Source: an uncultured Clostridia bacterium
GTDB taxonomy: Bacteria; Bacillota; Clostridia; Peptostreptococcales; Acidaminobacteraceae
DNA length: 6,187 nt
Direction: 5' to 3'
NCBI GenBank assembly: GCA_937880545.1
Contig: CALFKA010000043.1
Coordinates: forward strand, 1 to 6,187
The number at the start of each line of letters is the position of its first letter. Positions within the stretch are counted from its first letter, which is position 1. The position numbers and the translations under genes are program-made. The notes under the pieces were generated by a model, which saw nothing but the letters and a program-made list of their open reading frames with translations, was not told the DNA's origin and ran no database searches. Shown piece after piece: positions 1-5,212 of this stretch.

Positions 1-17
1 GTGTGCTCTTCCGATCT
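1..17. other. Residual Illumina adapter at the left end
   Basis: Bases 1–17 (GTGTGCTCTTCCGATCT) equal the 3' end of the standard Illumina index adapter strand. They are not genomic. Read in frame with ppk they would add the false residues V-L-F-R-S and a false GTG start at position 3. Confidence 0.95.
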
Positions 18-671
18 ATCGGAGCGGATGCTTCTCGCTTCTTTAACTTTATATCAGGTTATGGCTCCAGTAAGGGCATGAGCCGGCTCTTTGCCGCACC
101 GGAATTCCTCCGCTCGCATCTTGAGCGACTCCTCGACAACGAAGTGAAAGCCGCAGAAGAAGGAAGAGACGCTCTCGTTCGCATCAAGATCAATTCACTG
201 GTAGATCAACCGTTCATCGACCGCTTATACGCTGCCTCTCAAGCAGGGGTGCGCATTGAGCTGATTGTGCGCGGGATCTGCTCTTTGATTCCAGGTGTGA
301 AGGGCATGAGTGAAAACATCACTGTTCATTCGGTGATCGGCGAGTTCTTAGAGCATGAACGGATCTATTATTTCCAGAACGCTCGGCCGGACTTTCTCTA
401 TCTTTCAAGTGCGGACCTCATGACAAGAAACCTAGATCGCAGGATTGAACTGCTTTTTCCTATCGTAGACCCCCAGCTTCAAAAACGCGTAATGGCGACC
501 TTTGACATCCTTTGGAGTGACAATGTGAAGACCTGGGTGATGAAGGAGGACGGCACCTATAGAAGAAGGAAAAAATCAGATAAGCCGATTCAGGCACACG
601 AAGTGTTCAAGAGGAAATTCTCTCCAGATGAAGCGCAAAGAGTCAAAGAACTCCGGGAGGTTCTCCTTTGA
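18..671 (+). CDS. ppk1: Polyphosphate kinase 1, C-terminal part (5'-truncated by contig end)
   Basis: PPK1 reversibly transfers the terminal phosphate of ATP to a polyphosphate chain. About 217 C-terminal residues are present; the family is usually near 700, so the N-terminal and head domains and the first catalytic-domain half lie off the contig. Visible family signatures are IGADASRFFNFISGY at the cut edge, IKINSLVD, GVRIELIVRGIC, GMSENITVHS, FLEHERIYYF, LSSADLMTRNLDRRIEL and the tail FDILWSDNVKTWV. The His of FLEHERIYYF (codon 354–356) corresponds to the second conserved histidine of the E. coli enzyme (His592). The first phospho-acceptor histidine (His435 equivalent) is missing with the N-terminus. 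The stop TGA (669–671) overlaps the TTG start of the next gene, a Ppx/GppA phosphatase that degrades the same polymer, so the pair is probably translationally coupled. Codons before 18 are adapter, so no start can be given. Confidence 0.93.
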   Translation: MGADASRFFNFISGYGSSKGMSRLFAAPEFLRSHLERLLDNEVKAAEEGRDALVRIKINSLVDQPFIDRLYAASQAGVRIELIVRGICSLIPGVKGMSENITVHSVIGEFLEHERIYYFQNARPDFLYLSSADLMTRNLDRRIELLFPIVDPQLQKRVMATFDILWSDNVKTWVMKEDGTYRRRKKSDKPIQAHEVFKRKFSPDEAQRVKELREVLL

Positions 672-2155
672 TATATACACACCACCGTGCCATCATCGAC
701 ATCGGTAGCAACTCCGTACGCATCAACATTGTAGGTGTCAGTGAAGAGGGACACTTTATGCTCGTCGATCAGGCGAGAGAGAGGACCCGTATCAGTTCCG
801 GCATGGGGGAGGACAAGATCATTCGTCCCGAAGCGATTGAGCGACTCCTCGATACACTTCACTCTTTTCGACAGATTATGCAGGTGTATAAGGTAAAAGA
901 AGTCCGGGCACTGGCGACCGCCGCGATCAGACAGGCAAAAAATCAACAAGAAGTCCTTGAGACGGTTGAACGTGAGACACGTCTGCTACTTGAAGTCGTC
1001 AGCGACAGAGAGGAAGCGACACTCGGTTTTCTGGGAAGTGTCAATAGTCTTAATGAGAAGGATGCACTTCTTGTCGACCTGGGAGGGGCCAGTACGGAGT
1101 TTGTCCTGATGCGAAACCGCCGACTGCTTCACCTAGGTTCTATTGCGTTTGGTGCTGTCACACTGAGCGAGAAATTCCTTCATGATAAGGAAGCGGCCAA
1201 GAATTTTATAAATGAGAAATTCGTAGAGTTTCCCTGGCTAAAAGAAGCCGAGGGTCTTCCTATTATTGCCTTGGGCGGTTCCATTCGCACCTTAGCGAAG
1301 ATCGATCAGATCCGAAGTAATTGGCCGCTGGACTCACTCCATGGATACTGTGTTAGCCGAGAAAATACAGCAAAATATCTCGATGAGATCTCGCGAGCGA
1401 CTGGAGCGAGAATCCGTCGCATCCGCGGGGTCAGTTCTTCCCGTGCTGATATTCTTCGCATCGGGATCGTTCCTTTTGAGGTCTTATTTGAGATGCTGAA
1501 ATCTCCCATTGTGCGCATCAGCTTGCAGGGGATCCGAGAAGGAGTTTTCTACAGAGATTACCTCCACCGCAATGGCCGTGAGGAGGTGCTCGATGATGTC
1601 GCATCATTCAGCGCCTCTAATCTGCAAAAACGCTTAGGCGTCAATGTGACGCATGCTTCCTACATTGAATGGCTTCTTTTAGAACTCTATGAGAACCTGG
1701 AAGAAAAGAAAGACGGCAGAGAGAGGGAACTTCTCCAGATGGCTGCCAGACTCCATGACATCGGGATGGGGATCGATTACTTTTCGCATCATCAGCATGG
1801 CCTTTATCTTACACTTAACGCCGGTCTACTGGGATTCTATGATGAAGAGCGGATGTTTATCGCTCTTTTGATCGGGCTTCACAGGAGCAGACGACTGGGC
1901 AGATTCTCTCAGCCTTATAGTCATTGGCTTGGAAAAGAGAAGATGGAGCGCATTGAAAAGCTGGGAGTGCTACTGGCGCTTGCTGAGAGATTGGACCGAA
2001 CAGAAAGTGGTACGGTGGTGAGCGTTCGGGTCCGTGGAGACGAGCTGCAAGTGCAACTCAAAAACTCCTATAGACGAAATCTACTTGAAGGTTCTATTGA
2101 GGAGCAGAGGCTTCCATTTGCTTCAAAATATTCAAAAAACATCGTTCTACTGTGA
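668..2155 (+). CDS. ppx: Exopolyphosphatase, Ppx/GppA family with C-terminal HD-type domain
   Basis: This enzyme family removes terminal phosphates from polyphosphate or from pppGpp. The 495-residue protein starts with the ASKHA fold. The phosphate-1 motif is IIDIGSNSVR (residues 9–18), the catalytic-glutamate segment is SDREEA (112–117), the phosphate-2 motif is VDLGGASTEF (136–145), then LGGSIRTLAK (202–211) and SSRADILRIG (257–266). The C-terminal part, from about 310, is HD-like: HDIG at 363–366, SHHQHG at 373–378, LHRSRR at 404–409 and ERLDR at 440–444. Length fits the two-domain form. TTG is chosen as start because GGGAGG (655–660) lies seven bases upstream and no better start precedes the conserved N-terminus. 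It overlaps the ppk stop as TTGA. The ppk neighbour favours a polyphosphate role over pppGpp hydrolysis, but GppA activity cannot be excluded. Confidence 0.92.
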   Translation: MIYTHHRAIIDIGSNSVRINIVGVSEEGHFMLVDQARERTRISSGMGEDKIIRPEAIERLLDTLHSFRQIMQVYKVKEVRALATAAIRQAKNQQEVLETVERETRLLLEVVSDREEATLGFLGSVNSLNEKDALLVDLGGASTEFVLMRNRRLLHLGSIAFGAVTLSEKFLHDKEAAKNFINEKFVEFPWLKEAEGLPIIALGGSIRTLAKIDQIRSNWPLDSLHGYCVSRENTAKYLDEISRATGARIRRIRGVSSSRADILRIGIVPFEVLFEMLKSPIVRISLQGIREGVFYRDYLHRNGREEVLDDVASFSASNLQKRLGVNVTHASYIEWLLLELYENLEEKKDGRERELLQMAARLHDIGMGIDYFSHHQHGLYLTLNAGLLGFYDEERMFIALLIGLHRSRRLGRFSQPYSHWLGKEKMERIEKLGVLLALAERLDRTESGTVVSVRVRGDELQVQLKNSYRRNLLEGSIEEQRLPFASKYSKNIVLL

Positions 2156-2219
2156 TAGAAATGGTTCCACTGGGTAACAATGTTGAGAAGAATCCACCAT
2201 ATAGAAATCACCAGTCATC

Positions 2220-2225
2220 AGGAGG
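2220..2225 (+). promoter_or_regulatory. Ribosome binding site deciding the start of the Lys/Glu-rich gene
   Basis: A perfect AGGAGG stands five bases before ATG 2231. The in-frame ATG at 2180 has no comparable site, so the 17 residues it would add are probably untranslated. Confidence 0.8.
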
Positions 2226-2230
2226 AAGAC

Positions 2231-2830
2231 ATGTTCAGCAAGATTACACAGAAACTAAAAGAACTCTTCAGTGGCACAAAAGAAGTAGCGGAGAAAGCAG
2301 TAGAATCCGGCAAAGACGTCGCCGAAAAAGCAGTAGAAACCAGCAAAGATGTCGCTGAAAAGGTGACAAAAGTCGGCGGTGAAGTCGTAGAAAAGGCCGG
2401 GGAATACGCCAAAGAAGTAGGCAAGAAGGTGGAAGAAACTGCCGAAAAAGCCAAAGAAAAAGCGGAAGAACTAAAAGACAAAGCCGAAGAAAAAGTGGAA
2501 GAATTCAAAGAAAGATCTGAGAAGAAAGCCGCAGAGGCCAAAGAGCAGGCGGAAGAAGTCAAAGGAGCCGCTGAAGAAAAAGTCGAAGAAGTGAAAGAAG
2601 CCGCTGAAGAAAAAGTCGAAGAAGTAAAAGAAAAAGCGGAAGAGTTGAAAGAGAAAGCAGAAGACAAAGTAGAAGAAGCCAAAGACAAAGTGGCGGAAGT
2701 AAAAGAAGCGACAGAAGACAAAGTAGAAGAAGCCAAAGACAAAGTGGTCGAAACTGTCGAAGAAGTCAAAGACGCCGCTGAAACGAAGGCAGAAGAGGTC
2801 AAAGAGAAAGTAGAAGAGCTAAAAGACTGA
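2231..2830 (+). CDS. Lys/Glu-rich helical protein with 11-residue repeats (LEA-like/hendecad)
   Basis: Not assignable to a named family with certainty. The 199-residue product begins MFSKITQKLKELFSGT. From residue 17 it runs to the end as about sixteen 11-residue units such as KEVAEKAVESG and KDVAEKAVETS. Hand count gives about 44 Lys and 57 Glu (half of all residues), with no Cys, Trp, His, Pro or Asn and net charge near minus 21. Small hydrophobics recur with 3-4-4 spacing, which predicts one long amphipathic helix or a right-handed coiled coil. Similar patterns occur in LEA group 3, apolipoprotein-like and some phasin-like proteins. No signal peptide or membrane segment is seen. ATG 2231 is preferred over in-frame ATG 2180 because AGGAGG (2220–2225) lies five bases before it. 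It follows ppx by 75 bases and ends just before a terminator, so it is probably the last gene of the polyphosphate operon. Confidence 0.8.
   Translation: MFSKITQKLKELFSGTKEVAEKAVESGKDVAEKAVETSKDVAEKVTKVGGEVVEKAGEYAKEVGKKVEETAEKAKEKAEELKDKAEEKVEEFKERSEKKAAEAKEQAEEVKGAAEEKVEEVKEAAEEKVEEVKEKAEELKEKAEDKVEEAKDKVAEVKEATEDKVEEAKDKVVETVEEVKDAAETKAEEVKEKVEELKD
2567..2625 (+). repeat. 33-bp-period direct repeat inside the Lys/Glu-rich gene
   Basis: An identical 26-base segment begins at 2567 and again at 2600. The 33-base shift equals 11 codons and encodes adjacent copies of A-A-E-E-K-V-E-E-V. The identity at DNA level suggests recent tandem duplication of one 11-residue unit. Confidence 0.85.
2658..2747 (+). 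repeat. 36-base identical direct repeat, 54-bp period, in the Lys/Glu-rich gene
   Basis: Bases 2658–2693 and 2712–2747 are identical and encode E-D-K-V-E-E-A-K-D-K-V in each copy. The 54-base shift is 18 codons, about five helical turns, and not a multiple of 11. This marks a second duplication with a different unit length. Confidence 0.85.
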
Positions 2831-2849
2831 TTCCAACAAGCACAAAGCC

Positions 2850-2879
2850 GAGACTTCCGGAATCCGGGAGTCTCTTTTT
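2850..2879 (+). terminator. Rho-independent terminator of the ppk–ppx operon
   Basis: GAGACTTCCGG (2850–2860) pairs with CCGGGAGTCTC (2864–2874) as an 11-bp stem with one T·G wobble and an AAT loop, followed by TTTTT (2875–2879). It begins 19 bases after the stop codon of the Lys/Glu-rich gene. Confidence 0.9.
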
Positions 2880-2886
2880 GTTATTC

Positions 2887-2910
2887 TTCATCGAGGAGGG
2901 ACTCGATGGA
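2887..2910 (+). promoter_or_regulatory. Hairpin enclosing the ribosome binding site and start codon of the prepilin peptidase gene
   Basis: CATCGAG (2889–2895) and CTCGATG (2902–2908) are perfect inverted repeats with loop GAGGGA. A T·G and a T–A pair can extend the stem to nine pairs (2887–2910). The start ATG (2906–2908) lies in the 3' arm. The Shine-Dalgarno AGGAGGG (2894–2900) lies mostly in the loop. In RNA this could limit translation initiation; that function is inferred. Confidence 0.55.
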
Positions 2911-3274
2911 CATCGCCTATCTATTTGTGCTGGCAAATATTACCTGGACAGATTTAAAGGAACGCCTGATTCCCGATGAATGGGTCCTCACTGCTCTTTT
3001 GTTTCGCTTTCTTACCGGGCATAGACTTTCTCCTACGTGGCTGATTGCCTGTTTCTTTTTTGTGCTTCTGACTCTCTTTGGTCTAGGGTGGGGAGATGTG
3101 AAACTTGCGATGGTCCTCTACATGAGTGGCGGATCGTTCTTTTATCGGATCGCCTTTTCTTTTCTGCTGGCGGCTTTGGTATCTTTTTTCTTGCTTCTCT
3201 TTACCGAGACAACAAAAGAGAGCCACCTTCCGATGGCTCCCTTCCTGATTATCGTAGAATTGTTCTTTCTCTAA
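2906..3274 (+). CDS. A24-family prepilin peptidase (stand-alone catalytic domain)
   Basis: A24 peptidases are membrane aspartyl proteases that cut the leader from type IV prepilins or pseudopilins on the cytoplasmic side. The 122-residue product is strongly hydrophobic, with several likely membrane segments (about 27–37, 43–60, 80–99 and 110–122). It holds both catalytic aspartates in expected contexts: Asp16 in TDLKERLIPDEW and Asp64 in the GxGD motif GWGDVK (61–66). The methylating N-terminal domain of full PilD is absent, as in CpaA/TadV-type and other short members, and the length is at the short end. The start has AGGAGGG five bases upstream. It lies only 26 bases after the terminator, so it needs either read-through or a weak promoter there. 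Its TAA overlaps the opposing aldolase stop. No pilin or pilus gene is in the window, so its substrate is unknown. Confidence 0.83.
   Translation: MDIAYLFVLANITWTDLKERLIPDEWVLTALLFRFLTGHRLSPTWLIACFFFVLLTLFGLGWGDVKLAMVLYMSGGSFFYRIAFSFLLAALVSFFLLLFTETTKESHLPMAPFLIIVELFFL
3211..3239 (-). terminator. Candidate terminator for the aldolase operon, inside the peptidase gene
   Basis: Read on the minus strand, GAGCCA (3239–3234) pairs with TGGCTC (3225–3220) across an 8-base loop and is followed by TCTTTTGTT (3219–3211). It lies about 32 bases past the aldolase stop. The stem is only six pairs and the T-run is interrupted, so it would be of moderate strength. Confidence 0.45.
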
Positions 3275-4203
3275 ATCTTATTGGCGTTTCCGAGCACGTT
3301 GACGATCTTATGTCGGACCATTTCTTTGATGGCTGTCCTGGCAGGACCCAAATAGACTCTGGGGTCAAAGTTGGAAGGATTCTTAGCGAATTCTCTTCGG
3401 ATAACACCGGTCATGGCCAAGCGAAGATCCGAGTCGATATTGACCTTGCAGACCCCATGACGGGTGGCTTCGCGGATCAGCTCTTCCGGGACACCTTTGG
3501 CACCGGGGATTTCTCCGCCATATTGGTTGTTCATCTCGACGAACTCAGGGATCACACTGCTGGCTCCGTGGAGCACCAGAGGAAAACCCGGGAGGAGCTG
3601 ATTGATCTTCTTGAGTCGCTCGATGTCGAGGCGCGGCTCTCCCTTAAATTTATAAGCTCCATGACTTGTTCCAATAGCGATCGCGAGCGAATCGGCGCCG
3701 GTTCTCTCAACAAATTCGGCGGCTTGATCGGGATCTGTAAATGTGGCATCTTCTGCATCAACGCTCACGGCATCTTCAATGCCGGCCAGTCTTCCCAGTT
3801 CAGCCTCTACTGTAACTCCTCTGTCATGGGCGAAGTCAACGACTTGCTTTGTCAGAAGAATATTTTCTTCAAAGGGCAGATGGGAGCCGTCGATCATGAC
3901 GGAAGTAAACCCGTCTTCAATGACGGACTTACAAAGTTCGAACGTATCTCCGTGGTCGAGGTGGAGAGCAATAGGTAACTCAGGGGACTCAATGAGAGCC
4001 GCTTCTACCAGTTTTTTTAAGTAGGTGGAATTGGCGTACTTGCGGGCTCCAGCACTTACCTGCAAAATCAGAGGGGCGCGTTCTTCGCGCGCCGCTTCGA
4101 CAATTCCCTGAATGATCTCCATATTGTTGACGTTGAATGCCCCGATGGCGTAGCCGCCTTCATAGGCATCAGAAAACATTTTTTTGGTAGTGACCAATGG
4201 CAT
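3271..4203 (-). CDS. fba: Class II fructose-1,6-bisphosphate aldolase
   Basis: This zinc-dependent cytoplasmic enzyme of glycolysis and gluconeogenesis cleaves fructose-1,6-bisphosphate to dihydroxyacetone phosphate and glyceraldehyde-3-phosphate. The 310-residue barrel shows GAFNVNNME (21–29), HLDHG (81–85, with catalytic Asp83 and zinc ligand His84), EAELGRLAG (133–141), GTSHGAYKFKG (178–188, zinc ligand His181), LHGASS (211–216, zinc ligand His212) and NIDSDLR (255–261, phosphate binding). Length and the segment NNQYGGEIPGAKGVPEE match the short type found in Clostridia and Thermotogae. Tagatose-bisphosphate aldolase is a less likely alternative. ATG 4203 has AAAGGA seven bases upstream (complement 4211–4216). 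It lies 25 bases after the MltG-like gene, so the two are probably co-transcribed. Its TAG shares bases 3271–3274 with the peptidase TAA. Confidence 0.95.
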   Translation of the reverse strand: MPLVTTKKMFSDAYEGGYAIGAFNVNNMEIIQGIVEAAREERAPLILQVSAGARKYANSTYLKKLVEAALIESPELPIALHLDHGDTFELCKSVIEDGFTSVMIDGSHLPFEENILLTKQVVDFAHDRGVTVEAELGRLAGIEDAVSVDAEDATFTDPDQAAEFVERTGADSLAIAIGTSHGAYKFKGEPRLDIERLKKINQLLPGFPLVLHGASSVIPEFVEMNNQYGGEIPGAKGVPEELIREATRHGVCKVNIDSDLRLAMTGVIRREFAKNPSNFDPRVYLGPARTAIKEMVRHKIVNVLGNANKI

Positions 4204-4228
4204 GGCTAAGTCCTTTCGACACGATGGA

Positions 4229-4756
4229 TCAGGGGAACAAAATTTCGATGACTTCGTCGATCTTCATATTCTCTTTAAAAGTAAAGTTTCCGACTTGCAA
4301 GCTGCCTTCGAGTCCCTTTTCAACGACACGGTCCATGAAGTCTCGCACAGAAGGAATGACATTCTGGCGCAAGAGCTCATTGGCAACATTGCGAAGATAG
4401 TCACCGCGCTTGACAGTAATGGTGACTTCTGCTCCGGTGTCAGCGGGAGTCGGGGTTTCTGGAGTCGTTGTAACTTCTGAAGGAGACTCCGCCGGGGTAG
4501 CTTCAGGCTCTGTTTGTACAGGGACAACAGGCGTCTGCACCACCACAGGCGGGGCGGGTTCCGGTTTTGGCTCTGTGACACTGACAGAAGGAGCCGGCTG
4601 ATTACGCAGAAATGTCAGATAGTCTGAGAGTGCGAATTCAACTCCTAACGTATTTGTCATGATAAAAGCAATGGAACCGATGATCAAAACGACTATAATA
4701 AGAGTAACGAGAAAATCACTCACGTCGTACCACATATCTTTCATTTTTTCAAACAT
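4229..4756 (-). CDS. Membrane-anchored protein with MltG/YceG-type LysM-like module, no lytic domain
   Basis: The 175-residue protein has a short cytoplasmic start (MFEKMKDMWYDVSD) and one membrane segment (about residues 15–34, FLVTLIIVVLIIGSIAFIM). A Pro/Thr/Val/Glu-rich linker (about 54–109) follows. The C-terminal module (110–175) has the pattern of the MltG N-terminal LysM-like subdomain: VTITVKRGDYLRNVANELL, then NVIPSVRDFMD, then LQVGNFTFKENMKIDEVIEIL. The catalytic transglycosylase domain of full MltG (about 330 residues) is absent, with only two residues after the module. It is therefore probably an extracytoplasmic cell-wall binding or regulatory protein, not an enzyme. ATG 4756 is chosen because GAGGTGA (complement 4761–4767) precedes it closely; TTG 4771 would add five residues. 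It is the first gene of a unit with fba, and no functional link between them is evident. Confidence 0.72.
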   Translation of the reverse strand: MFEKMKDMWYDVSDFLVTLIIVVLIIGSIAFIMTNTLGVEFALSDYLTFLRNQPAPSVSVTEPKPEPAPPVVVQTPVVPVQTEPEATPAESPSEVTTTPETPTPADTGAEVTITVKRGDYLRNVANELLRQNVIPSVRDFMDRVVEKGLEGSLQVGNFTFKENMKIDEVIEILFP

Positions 4757-4773
4757 AGCATCACCTCGCAAGT

Positions 4774-4782
4774 ATCATAACA
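4774..4782 (-). promoter_or_regulatory. Possible extended -10 promoter of the MltG-like/fba unit
   Basis: On the minus strand TG-T-TATGAT (4782–4774) matches an extended -10 element with five of six consensus bases. No good -35 is seen. Transcription would start near 4767 and leave a leader of only about 11 bases, barely including the ribosome binding site, so this is a weak call. Confidence 0.3.
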
Positions 4783-4995
4783 TACGCAACATTTCTTTTC
4801 CACAAAAACGAATGAAAAAAGGACCATTGATTGATGTCGCCGCCTCTAATAAAAATCGAATGCGAGACTTAAAAACAGTCCTGTGAGATCCTTCTTTTAC
4901 AAGCGCAATCCTGACATCGATCATCGCTCGCTTGGGGAAGGGAGCGTATCCAAACTAAAAGAATACAGCAAAGCTCCCGGGAGGAAGGGAGGACA

Positions 4996-5030
4996 AAGAA
5001 GTACTACTTCTTACGGTTCTTTGGTACAAT
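4996..5030 (+). promoter_or_regulatory. Perfect palindrome next to an extended -10-like element
   Basis: AAGAAGTA-C-TACTTCTT (4996–5012) is a perfect 8+1+8 palindrome. Ten bases further, TGG-TACAAT (5022–5030) resembles an extended -10 box. With a 17-base spacer the -35 position would fall inside the palindrome, which would suit an operator. The same bases may only be remnants of an old coding sequence, so promoter function is uncertain. Confidence 0.3.
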
Positions 5031-5169
5031 GAATGAGATAGTGTGGCTTTTCATGCGACTCTTAAGTATTTAAGAAGGACATGCATTCTTTCACGTGTCT
5101 GTACCCAAAGAGTATGGAATTGGCGAAGAAATCTGCATGTATTGTTCTGTCGCCGGAAGCCCCTTTTCG
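4998..5169 (+). pseudogene. Candidate remnant of a Csm6-type CARF domain
   Basis: Frame pieces in the expected order and spacing resemble the second half of a Csm6 CARF domain. EVLLLTVL (4998–5021, one frame) is followed in the next frame by GTMNEIVWLFMRLLSI (5023–5070). Together they resemble the family's E-I-L-x-N-x-S-S-G-T-P-Q-M turn and the helix after it. A TAA interrupts at 5071. The same frame then continues with HVSVPKEYGIGEE, like the family's Q-V-S-T-P-x-K segment at the usual distance. A further frame change before about 5168 is needed to reach the frame of the HEPN gene. The CARF N-terminal half (about 90–100 residues) is not recognisable. The comparison rests on remembered family pattern, not an alignment. 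If correct, at least one nonsense codon and two frameshifts separate sensor from nuclease. Confidence 0.38.
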
Positions 5170-5199
5170 AAGCGTTACATATCGCGTCAAGGATTCAAT

Positions 5200-5205
5200 A
5201 AGGAG
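5200..5205 (+). promoter_or_regulatory. Ribosome binding site supporting start 5213
   Basis: AAGGAG (5200–5205) lies seven bases before ATG 5213. The alternative in-frame ATG at 5081 has AAGGA only one base away, which is too close for efficient initiation. Confidence 0.55.
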
Positions 5206-5212
5206 TTGTCGG

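Larger units (their letters stand above)
4757..5212. other. 456-base stretch without an intact gene
   Basis: This stretch lies between the divergent MltG-like and HEPN genes. No intact ORF with a credible start and ribosome binding site is seen on either strand. It contains GGGAGC/GCTCCC (4940–4945 and 4973–4978), which pair around an inner GTAT/ATAC. It also has the 10-bp palindrome CTCCCGGGAG (4974–4983), a purine-rich run (4980–4993) and the palindrome described separately. Frame fragments from 4998 on resemble a decayed CARF domain. I recognise no RNA gene or riboswitch with certainty. Confidence 0.7.

Noticed and set aside
2119..2220. Promoter between ppx and the Lys/Glu-rich gene
   Set aside because: Several AT-rich words exist (e.g. 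TATAGA near 2200), but none has a -35 at proper spacing.
2218..2802. Minus-strand Ser/Thr/Ala-rich ORF of 194 codons
   Set aside because: It is the mirror of the Lys/Glu repeats (GAA/AAA codons read backwards) and has no ribosome binding site.
3037..3978. Long plus-strand ORF of 313 codons
   Set aside because: It is antisense to the aldolase and peptidase genes, both with clear family motifs. Its translation has no recognisable domain.
4813..4887. 24-codon ORF MKKGPLIDVAASNKNRMRDL…
   Set aside because: No ribosome binding site, no family match, and no coding continuation. It could be the far end of the decayed gene, but I cannot support that.
4945..4983. Segment with CAAAC and GCAAAGC…GG, recalling a c-di-GMP-I riboswitch
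   Set aside because: The GAAA-capped first hairpin and the downstream GGTAGCC-type strand are absent, so the match is only a few short words.
4853..5030. About 60 open codons in a frame without ATG (…SFFYKRNPDIDHRSLGEG…)
   Set aside because: No ribosome binding site or recognisable motif. The length is not remarkable by chance, and it is not convincingly the CARF N-terminus.
5081..5212. Upstream start for the HEPN gene at 5081
   Set aside because: The purine box is one base from the ATG, and the first residues show no family pattern. 5213 has an ideal site. Kept as a possibility because residues from about 5168 look like family linker.
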